DNA from: Anadara kagoshimensis
Lineage: Eukaryota > Mollusca > Bivalvia > Arcoida > Arcidae
Assembly: GCA_021292105.1 (NCBI GenBank)
Contig: CM037874.1
Span: forward strand, 36,692,185-36,756,184
Length of the DNA stretch: 64,000 bases
Direction of reading: 5' to 3'
Part shown: positions 22,801-34,800 of the stretch, piece after piece
Layout of the letters: every line of letters starts with the position of its first letter
How positions within the stretch are numbered: the stretch's first letter is position 1
Translations under genes and position numbers: made by a program
Notes under the pieces: generated by a model
The model's input: the letters and a program-made list of their open reading frames with translations, nothing else
Told to the model about the DNA's origin: nothing
The model's database searches: none

Positions 22801-25800
22801 TGTGATTTTTACATGGAGATAAACCTCTTTTTTAAAACAGCAATGTTCAAATTGATAAAAATTTCAAAATAAAATTCTGCCAATGTCTTTCAAAGCCCCA
22901 TGTAAACTCATATTTACCGTCAAGGTGAGGTACTAAAATTTTCCCACACAGAGAACATGTTAACTTCGTCTTCTTTTCTGCTACCTACAAAATCATAAAG
23001 AATCATATCAAAATCAAACACACTGACCGTGGTCAAACCACAATCCCAAAGCAAAGTAAAATCTTTGAAGTTGGCAAATTACATGTAAGTTAAACACATG
23101 GACTTTCTCCAGGGAAGTGAGGCTGGGTGGTCCAGAAGGGTAAGCACCTCTTGTTTAGCTAGCTACACCCACCACACATGTAATACAAACTGAGAATCAA
23201 TTAGTCAGTTTTGAGATGCTGGAGGATACTGGAAAACTCAGACCAGTGACTTTGTTACATTTTTACAACAGATTAGTAAATTGGTGGGGAGAGAAGCTGT
23301 GATTAATGTATATAAGCAATGATAAATACGGGGAACAGTTATTTTAAGCAGAAAATGGTCTAATACTACATGTACTTTTGTAAGACCCATATGGTGAACA
23401 ATGATTTTGGGTAGAAAAAGTACTCATACCCAATGTACCACTATTTGGACAATTTCAAAAATTTTACAAATGAAACTAGAACTTTCTCTTGAGAGCCCCA
23501 CCACCCTGACCCTTCCTATATGACCTTGGTTCAAGTTCATGACACACCTCTGGACCATGAAGATTATTCATGTGAAGTTTTATGATAGTCGTCCCAAGCA
23601 TCTATGAATCACACATGAAGAAAAGTTGGTTTTCAGTAACCACCAGCAAAATTAACAAATCTTGACATGATTACCTTATTCTCTTTTGTATTATCAATGC
23701 CGTCAAGGAAGTCCACGCCTTTCACTCTTTTTGCTTTCCCTCGGTTCCGACTCAGTGTTCGTCTTTTCACACCTCGCCCACTTCTTCTTGTTTTCAGCAG
23801 CATTTCCTCCTCTATTCTGGTCTCGACCTCATCATGTTCCTCTACACCAATTCCCTCCCCTGCTACAGACTTGTTGATATCACCGGAGTTAATTTTTTCA
23901 TCAGACGTTTCAGTTAAAACATTAGAATTATCTATATTACCATGGTTACTGATGTCAACAGATTCACAATAACCCTGTTTAGTTTCGATTTTTCTATCTT
24001 CTTTTTTTGACAATGAAACTTCATGTATTTCCTTTAATGACTTTGGTTGCAGGTCAGTTCCAATATTTAATTTTGCCTTAGCTAGACATTTTTTAAAGAT
24101 GGGTTTCTTTTGAATACGTACAGGATTTCCTTTACCGATTCTTTTTTCTTTCTCTCCTCCTGTTACATCATTTTCCACAGTCAAATTACCATCAATCTCC
24201 ATGCTCTTCTGGCTATCAGAATCAAACAAGTTCGGAGAACTACAAGATGGCACATTCAACGACCCAGAACTCGTATCTGTCGCTGCAGATGTATCCGACT
24301 TAGTAGGGGTAGTTTTATTTGGTAATTTACAGAATTTGAAAAGCGAACTAGATGTGGTCCCTGATGTGTCTAGTTGTGCCAAACTGTCATTTTTGGACAA
24401 TTTGAAAAGGGAACTAGATGTGGTCCTTGATGTGTCTAGTTGTCCTGAACTGTCATTTTTGGGCAATTTGAAAAGGGAACTAGATGTGGTCCTTGATGTG
24501 TCTAGTTGTCCTGATGAACTGTCATTTTTGGACGACATGTCAGAGTTTGAGGTTTTTACAGAATGGCTACCCGCAGAACTGGTGGGTTGGACAGCTGGAA
24601 GTTTGGCATCTATTTCCTTGGTGGAGAGGTCTTGATTAGTCTTGCTGGAATCTAAATGTATAAAGTATGAAAATATAATATTTACAAAACCTTTTGTATC
24701 ACTGAGACCAAATGTAATTATAGCAGTATCATTACCATTGCTAAAGTGACGTCACCAATTTCTTGCTCAGGTCTATATGCATGGCGTCATTGATTGGCTG
24801 TTCCAGTAACTGGGAATGCATGTTGTGGCCGCCAGTATTTTAAAGTTATTTCTAGGATTATAAAACCAAAATAAGATTTTCAGATTTAAAAAATATATCT
24901 GAAATGTAAATTTCACTGTCCAGATATGGCATTTATAGTGCTATAACCTCCATCAATTATAACCTTCTAGTGTGCATTATTCAGTTTACTTACCCCAGTT
25001 ACATTTGTAATGTTTATATAATGTTTATACTGTAAAAGTATTAAATTTCACATGTATTTATTTTCGTGGTATAGGAAATTTAGACATATCCGCATATTTC
25101 AATTTTCATTTTTTGAAATGTGCAACAATAACACAATAAGCATAATATAATTTTCGCACAAAACAAACGACCTTGGAATAGGCAAAAATTAGTCCACCAC
25201 GAAAATAAATAAGTTTACAGTACAGTTGAATCTCGTTATCTCGAACTCGGATATCTCGAACTACCGGATATCTCGAACTTTTTAAAAAAGTCCGAACAGA
25301 GTTGTTCTTTATTAAACCAAAATCACTCCGGTTATCTCGAACTCGGATATCTCGAATTATCGGATATGTCGAACAATATTTTCGTCCCCTTGAATGAAAA
25401 TCCTAGGAAAATTACACTCGTTAATTCGAACAAAAAATTTAGGAAAATTAAATTTGTTAACTCGAACAAAAAATTTAGGAAAATTAATTTGTTACTCGAA
25501 CAAAAAATTTAGGAAAATTAATTTGTTACTCGAACAAAAAATTTTGAGAAATCAAATTTGTCAGCGCCTACAGATTTTTTGGTAGAAAAAACACATTCCG
25601 AGTCGACACAAATAAAATATTTGACTGTCGGCCTCGTGTTGATTTTAAAATTACAACATTGCACTGACCTCCCAATTTCCTTAAGCCCTTAATTATTATC
25701 CCTTGCATAAGCAATTAAACCATCATGGGGATTAGCAGGTGTTATAATTACTGCCAAGCTGAACATGGCTTCCGAAAACGTGTGATGTGAACATTACTCA

Positions 25801-28800
25801 ATACAACCGGAAGCTTGGGATGATTAAAGTACACAAAGCGAAACTGGTATGGAGACCAAAGCGGACTCCACTATTTGTCGGCTAATAACAAGTAACAGAT
25901 AATCTCCCGATTTTTTTATACTACATTCTCAATTATAAATGCAAATAATAAATAATGCAGTTTTTTATATCATGTTTGAATACATACGATATAGGAGAAA
26001 CGGGCAATATACAGTTTGACCAGATAAAACCGAAAGCGACTTCCGGTAGGCGTGTACGAGTTACTTCCCTTTTGTTGTCGTTTTTAACATCGGTTATCTC
26101 GAACTCCGGATAAGTCGAACTTTTTGCATTTCCCCGTCGAGTTCGAGATAACGAGAGTCAACTGTATTTAAAAATACTAGTACACAAAATTCTTAATCTT
26201 GGCTTTGCCTTTTTTCTGATGGAATTTCTTGCAGTCACGATATGGACTGTCACCCTATCAGGAATGTAACTTTTTATAATATCTCATTAATTAATATAAC
26301 CACTGCAGTAGCTTAGTTAGTAGAGTGCTCGCCCCGTAAGTGGAAGGTAGTGGGTTTGAACCCCGATTGGGTCTAACACAAGACTTGAAACTTGGTAGTG
26401 ACTGTTCTTTCGCCAAGCACTGGGCATTACAAAATGAAATTCACGGTTATTTTGGATGGGAACTTAAAATAAACGAGGTCCCGTGTCACGGTGGGCTTGG
26501 CACGCTAAAGAACCCTGCTGTATAATGCCATCAGCGCAAATTTAGGAAAAATTTCTGCACCTTAACCTACAGCTGGCAGTGTATCGATATAAGTAAAATA
26601 TTCTTGACTGGGACGTTAAACACTGTCTCTACTTCACTCATTAATTAATATTTTACTTAATATATACTCACCTTTGCAGACTTTTCCTGATAAAAGTGAT
26701 ACAAACTGCTTTTTTGGATCGTCTTTAGTCCCCTGAATGGGTACCTTATCGGGCGTTGTTGTTGATGGTAAATTAGATGCCACAGGTGTGGACTTTAGAT
26801 CTGATGGCTGGATTAAGTTTGTCAATGCTGTAGGTGGAATGGGCCGCTGATCTGGTAGTTTTGCTAGTGTAGAAACACATTCTTTATTCTGTATTTGAGC
26901 TGCTGGTTGAATAGATTGTGTCAATGTGGGGACAGATGTCTGATTTTGTAACTGAACTGTTGGTTTGACAGGAGGTTGCTGAATCTGTGGTTGAGCCGCG
27001 GCAGGGACAGGTGGTGGTGGTAGTGGCTGCTTGGGTGGTTCAATCAAAAACATCTGTTGATTAGGCAATCCTTCATTCACAATGATATAGTAAGGCTTAT
27101 CTTTTGGTACATGTGGAGAATTCATTGTCTGCAATATGTGCTTGTAAACTGGGTCAAGGCTGACTGCTGGTACAGCAACCTGATCTTGGTTGCCTGGTGC
27201 CAACAACAAAAGTTGATTCTGTTTCCCAGGCTGTGCCTGAACCCTTTGCTGAGATGCTGAAGCCTGTTGCAATTTTGGATTCTTTTTAATTTCTGTTGGC
27301 GACATCAATGTATATTCCTTTTTGGATGTGGAACGTGTCAGCATTGTCTGTGGTGAATTTAAAAAGCTTCCCCCAAGATCAGGAGGTGCATTCTGCTTCA
27401 AAGGTGTAATGAAATTAGGTGATATCAGTGGTCTGTTTTCTGAATTTTTCGGTGTAGAGGAAACTGGCGATTCTTTGAGCTCTGAACGTCTGGACATCCC
27501 GGGTGTGACAGGAGTACATGGTGTAAAAGAAGTCTCAGGACTGACAAAATAAAAAAACAACTTTTCATTACAAAAAACATTTTTGGCTGAAGTAAATGCA
27601 ACATTTAATTTTTGCATAATGGCCCAATTGGTTGTGAAGCTGTGCAATGTAGTAGTAAAGCTCTCAGGTCATGGGTTCTAATCTCAGCAGGGAAGCAGCC
27701 TTGTGGTACTAAGGTACATGTATGTCCTTTAGTAAAATATTTAATTTCACACCACAAAAACATACAAACCAAATACATGTATATACAGCTGAAACAGGTG
27801 TGTGTAATGGAACAGCAAATAGTCTGTTAAATGAAAATGTTAACCTTGACATTGCAGAGAACCCCATGAAAAAGGCTGTCTTAAAACCTAAATGTAAATT
27901 ACTACATTCATTTTGTCAATATTGGGCATTGGTGGCTGAATGGTTTTAATGTGCCATTTTTGGAATCACGTCATCTTTCACCCCCTAGGTTCAAATTCCA
28001 CTCAAACATAATGAGGAAGTATGTTAGTTCCCATGTTGAAGGTTGATGGTAGGCGATTTTCTCTGGAACTCTGAATTTCCCCACCATCTAAAAAGCTGAC
28101 CATGTTGATATATATGTCAAGGAATCTTGATTGGTGCAGAAGACACTCCAATCCACTCATTCCAACAATACTTTGACAAGCTCGGGTTTGACAAATCTTG
28201 ACCTTGAAGACAGGGTTTTTACATGTACATTATCTATGTAAAATTTAGTTTTGCAATAATAAAAATTCAACTAAAACTAACAAAGACTGTGATTTATAAT
28301 CTTATACCCCCAAATATGTTTGATCATTGGGCTATGAGAATCTTTTATCATTAGACAACTTCAAGTTTGGATCAAAGCAGAATTGGGTGTGTGTGTGTGT
28401 GTGTGTGTGTGTGAGTGTGTGTGCACAATTATTTAATTGGTTATACAGAAAAAACTTACTCAACTACTGGCATATCTATCTGTCTGTCTTTAGTAAAAGT
28501 AACAAGTGATTCCATACTCAGATTGAAGTTGTTAAAAGGCTGCACCTTATTCCTAACCCACTTTGACAAACCTAAACATAAAAAAGCAATTTGTTATGCG
28601 TAGATAAAATATACATGTATGTGTATGACAAAAATCAGTGTAATTTTCAGGACTGATTGATGATTGAACCCAGTCAAGAATATTTACTCATATTGAGACA
28701 TCACCAGCTATAGATGAAGTGGCAGAATTTGTTATGCAGTGTGCTCAGGGCAATATGCAGAGAGGGTTCTTCAATGTGCCATGCCTGCATTGACAGAGGG

Positions 28801-31800
28801 CATTGGTTTTTATGATCTCTTCCATTCTTTTATTTTTCTAATTACCAAGCGCTTGGTGAAAGAACAGTTACTACCTATTTTTAAGCTTTGGCCAGATCTG
28901 GTAGGGGTTCAAAGCTACAACCTTCCACATACGGAGCAAGCACTCTACCAACTAAGCTACAGTAGTGATGTGTAATTGATGTTACGCCGGCCATGCCTTT
29001 TATGTTCCGACACTGGCCTCCATCACCGTACCAGACCAAAGCAGTCTCACTGCAACTAATAACGTACTAGTGTCAGTGACATCATTAAATGGCACAATTC
29101 AGACCGAGTCTTCATTCTCTTTGTGTGTAATTCAAGCAAGCAGGCCTTTGTTAGAACATGGTGGGCATGGCCGGTGATCTGTCAATTATCAGGAAACATC
29201 AAACAACACAAACACATAGAGCAACAATTAACAGTGAAAATCTATTGAGTGACAATATGCACTGTCAACTTCAAAAGAATGAATAGGCCATCAGCGATAT
29301 CTCTGCAGAGTGTTTATAAACATAGGCGAGTCTAATATACACAACTAGGTAAAGTCCAATCTGCCTTAAAGACCAACTTTATATAAACACCACCTACTTA
29401 TAAAGGCTAGTAGAATTGTATCCCAATTGTTCTTCATTCATATTATTTGAACCTGTATATGAAGGCCACCTGCCCATAAAGGCCACTTTTACTGGTTCCC
29501 TTGGGTGGCCTTTATAGACAGGTTTGACTGTATTGATACAATGTTATCATATGCATTTATTCATGCAATCATTGGTCAAAAATATATGACCTTATATGAA
29601 CCCATTTACTGTAAACCGCTTTATATTGGCGCATACTTATTTTAGCGATTGATGAATGGTAAACATATTAGCGCAGTTTAATTTTAGCGTAATCAATTCC
29701 AGACTGAGACATATAATACGTCTTTATATTACCGCAACTTTTAGCCAAAAAACCCCAAAATTTAAGAAGGGGTGCCAGTATTCGTCAAGTTAGAAGAAAA
29801 AAATAAAAATAACTATGTAATAAATGGTGTTTTAATTTGTTTGACTTTTACAGAGAGAAAATCTCGGTTCATACCCGTTGTAAGTGCTGTACAGTACCTA
29901 TTTAGTTTGAAATTTTAGCGACAGTTTTATTTTAGCGCCTTCACTCTTATCGCCAATTGCGCTAAAATAAAACTGCCGCTAAAAAAACGGTTTACAGTAC
30001 ATAAGATAGACTATTCCATGTTTATATACCTTCTGCTAAAATATCGCTGATGGACTATAATATTTTTATTCACTGTTCATTCAAGAAGGGGTCATGGGGT
30101 TATTGATCCCTTATATTGCGAAATGATCCTACTGTTAAGGCCTAGCTTTAGTGGGCCATATTTAAAATTACATGAATGCAAAAATACTGATATTATGGTA
30201 CATGTATTGTAAACATAATTTTGAATTTTCAATTGAGTTTACCGCTGTACTATGTGATCACTACCTGTAAACTTTTGTGCGGAACGTTTCAGAAAATGTT
30301 AACGTTGCAAATTCCCGGAAAAATGTCATTTTTATGGGAAAATGTCATCTTATGCGATTCCATATCCATTGGGAATAAGTGTTCTGCACAAACGTCAGAA
30401 GGTCAACGTGGTACAGCGGCGAATCATATTAAAACTTCCTTGAAATTTCTAACCTTTTGTATACTTCTGATTATCGCTCCTTACAAATCTCTCATCTACT
30501 AATATCAAAGCACCCCAGTCTTTCCTAAAACATAAATCATACATGCATATGTGACACATCAAGCGGAAACCATACCTTTTTGTTTCTGTGACAGTCTGAG
30601 GCATTGGTGCTAGAAAATTGAAGATGTTTGCTCCAAGAATGAAAGCACCCAATGCCATAATGTACAATATTTATCTTGGAGTTCAGTATTGCTGCCCATA
30701 CTGTAAAGGGGATTAATTTTACGGGGTGAAAATTTCGCAATTTCTGAAATCTCGCATTTCGCATAGGTGTAATTTTCGCGTAACCAATATAAGTGAGTGT
30801 ATATACTATATATATAATATATAAACCTGTATGGTAGACATTTTCGAGTGGGTAAAATTTTCACAGTACAGGTAATTTCTTTAGCTCGAAATAAGCGAAA
30901 ATTTTACCCATGCGAAAAATTTCCCCCTTTACAGTATTTATCAGAAATCCACAAACTTCACAATCAAATGAATTAAAGTTGAAGTGGATATGACATTTAT
31001 TAAGTAAAAATGGTCATTTATTTTCTCAGAAGATGATCTGATGTTGCAAAAACTGTGCATACCACCAAAATCATTTTGGTTTTTCAATTGTTGGTACATG
31101 AATGTTTAGGATGATTCTGCACACAGTATTATTTTCGCTTCATTGGATGATTTTCTTGCAAATGCAAGTAAGTAATATCAAAATCAACTAGAACTGTCTC
31201 TTGGAAGCCAAATACCCCCACCCCTAACATCTACAGGGTTTTATGTTATCCCACTACCTTAATCTTTCCAAAGGTCATGATATATCTTTTGACCATGAAG
31301 ATTACTCATATGAAGTTTGATAACAGTCATTCAAAGCAATTATGAGATATGGCCCAAATATGATTTTACACAACAGACAGACAGATACTATTATCTGTTA
31401 GACAGACAGACAGACATACAAGGTGATTCCTATATACACCCCCCCTTAACACTAGTCTACGGGGGAATCAATATTTACAAAGTTTTTTTTTTTCTTGTTA
31501 CTCTCGTGAATTATTTACCATAAATAAATTATCATAAATTTTATGATTTACATTACATGTTACATTATTTGTGCTGCAAAATCTATCTATTATTCTCACT
31601 CTCACCTGTGTCTAATACACCTGCCTAGTGCTTGGTTTAACGCTCTAAAAGCCTGTATCTCATACCAATCAGATCCACTCAGTAATCCTCTCTCTGTCTT
31701 GTGTTTGTCATTGTATTCTCGCTTTAATTTAACCTTAAATTTAGAAGAGTCAAAGTACATTAGTAAGTGAGCTCATAAACCCATGTTTGCAAGATTAAGG

Positions 31801-34800
31801 TCTGTCATTACTCCCCACCCCTCCAAAAAAAAAAACCCTGTTCAAATCAGTGGAGCAGAATGAATGAATCATGGACTTGATCTGTAACGCTGGATAATTA
31901 GACACTTAGCAGTATAGTTAGACCTTTACCAGGATAAGAATAATCAGACACTCACGGGATTTTTAGACTCTATAATATTTACCTTAAAAAAATAACCTAA
32001 TTATTCTGGATTTTGAAGAATTATTCCAAATTTTGTCAGCTTATTCCGTATTTGGTTAAAAATTCCGGATTTTTAGATTATTATTCCAAATTTGGTCTTA
32101 ACATTCCTGATTTTCGTTTAAGATTACAGAAAGTGTCTAACTATTCAAGAATTCCGCATTTAATCAGGTGAAACCCCGTTCTAGTGGATCTGCAATTCAT
32201 TGTGGTTGACTCACATTCCAAAATTCAGCTCAGATCCACTCAGTAATCCTCTCTCTGTCTTGTGTTTGTCATTGTATTCTCGCTTTAATTTAACCTTAAA
32301 TTTAGAAGAGTCAAAGTACATTAGTAAGTGAGCTCATAAACCCATGTTTGCAAGATTAAGGTCTGTCATTACTCCCCACCCCTCCAAAAAAAAAAACCCT
32401 GTTCAAATCAGTGGAGCAGAATGAATGAATCATGGACTTGATCTGTAACGCATTGATTGTGTAAGACTCACATACTAAAAATTAGTTCATTAGCCTTTAG
32501 GCTAAAAGTGCAAAAACTGTTATTGCAGTATAATTATAAAATAATAAGGGCTGTAATTTCATTAGAAATCAACAATCAACAGAGAAGGACATTTTGAAAT
32601 GTAAACTTGATCTGCAACTCATTGTGGTTGACTCCGACTCTGTACTACTGTAGATTTGGACATTTTTCGCGTCATCCAATTTTCGTGTGAACGCACTTTA
32701 ATATTTATTCTCGTCTTTTAATTTTTTGCATGATCTGTAGTTATAATTTTAATTACTGCTTATTTTTCGCGAAACTTTTGTTTTGGCGACTCGATTCACT
32801 CTGGAATTTACGCCAAAATAAAACGAGCGCAAAAATTTTCCAATCTACAGCATAAGTACATGTAACTGAACTTCTTAAACAAAAAAAAAAAACATGATCA
32901 TGAAAAATATTTAGTCCGACTAATCAGACCACTAAACCCCCATTTTAATTTTTGACTTGTTGGAGGTTTGTGGTCCGACAGCTTCCATTATTGAATTCTT
33001 GAAATGTCTGGCGAAAACAGCAGAAACGAAAACATGCGTCGATAACTTTCAGTATTTCCTTACCTCCCTCTTGCTAACAACATGGAACACTTCCTAAAAC
33101 ATTATTCTACCGATACATGCTTAACTTTTAATTAAAATCCATCAATATCGGTAGAAATACAAGGTTTTCTGATGTCTCTTCAGCTCACTGTCACTTTCGC
33201 ATCGTGAATACATTACTAATCTGCATTGACCAATCAGATTGTGCATTGCATTTGGATGGTGAAACTCGCAATTCTATCTCTAGAAAGCGTGTGTTTTCGT
33301 TTCTGCTGTTTTCGCCAGAAATTTCAAGAATTCAATAATGGAAGCTTCAACAAGTCAAAAATTAAAATGAGGGTTTAGTGGTTTGATTAGTCGGGACTAA
33401 AAAATATTGATTTAAAAGTAGTATTACATCATTTGCATAACAATCAAGAATATTTCTTTATGTCAAGACGTCACCAGCTACAGGTAAAGCATTAGAAATT
33501 TACTTTGCAGTGCACTTAGTGCAATGTGCAGGGAACGTTCAATAGTGTCTAAAACCTCCTGCAACAAAAGGAAAAGATTTTCAAGGATTTTTCTTAAGGA
33601 CCCTATAACTTTCATTTCAAGAGAGAGAGAGAGAGAGAGAGCACTCTTCATACTGAGCTACTGTAGTTGTGTCATCAATTTACATGTTATTACCTGTACA
33701 TCTTTAAAATTGGGATATGGAATTCCAACCTGAAACCAGACAAAACATTGATTCATAATAAAAATGTTGGAATATGTATATACAGTCAAACCTGTCTATA
33801 AAGACCACCCCAGGGAACCAGTAAAAGTGGCCTTTATGGGCAGGTGGCCTCTATACACAGGTTCAAATAATATGAATAAAGAACAATTGGGATACAATTC
33901 TACTGGCTTGTATAAGCAGGTGGCCCTTATATAGAGGTGGCCTTTAAGGCAGGTTGGACTGTATACTACAAAGACATATTGCAATTGATTGTATTAATTT
34001 TAGAGATGAATTTACTTTATCAATTTTTGATACAGTATTGCTAATTTATTGTAGATTCATTAATATTTGTGGAGCTAAAATTTTGTGAATTTTTAAAAAT
34101 TCTCTGTCTATACTAAATTCTAAAAAAAATTCTAAATTCTACACGTAGTTTCAGTCTACGTTTAATGAATGCTACATGAAAATATTCATTTTGTATCCAA
34201 TTTTGTGCTATAAAGTTTAACCGCGAAAAAAGCGAAATTGAATCCCCAGTGAATAAAACCAACTGCACACTAAGTAGCTCTATCAATGAGTGAAATAATC
34301 ATAATTTATGGGCGGACATGGCCGAGTGGTACTGTCACTGGCTTCCGAAGTCAAGGGTTGTGGGTTCAAATCTCACCCATGCCTTGGAAATTTTCTGAGT
34401 TGATTTTCATCTCCTGCCTATACCAGAGCCGTAAAAAGTTTATTACCAGAATAGTCTTTCGGATGAGACTCAAAACCGAGGTCAAGTGTCTCAGTGCATG
34501 CTAAAGACACCTCTGTAGAGTTGAAAAAGAGTAGGCCACTTGTTGCCGCTATAGAGGATGCTTACAACTAGAAGCGAATGAAACAGACTGAGCAAGAAGA
34601 TAAGACTAATCATGACTGGTTCGTGATCAATGCTCCTATCAACCAGGGAACTTATCATGCTTTTTATTTAAACTTACAGTGATAACTGCTCTTGCATTAT
34701 TATCTGCAAAGTCGAGTCCTTCACTGACTTTTCCTCGACAGACAGCTATAAACAATGCCCCACTTATATCGACGGCATCATCTGTAGTATCAGAAGAACG

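Noticed and set aside
31670..32450. B segment as a transposon with a 220-bp target duplication
   Set aside because: No known transposase makes target duplications of this length, and B has no inverted ends; template switching or misassembly fits better.
34309..34383. Possible Ser/Leu tRNA gene
   Set aside because: Body sequence shared with the reverse copy at 58010-58215 shows it is a second SINE family.
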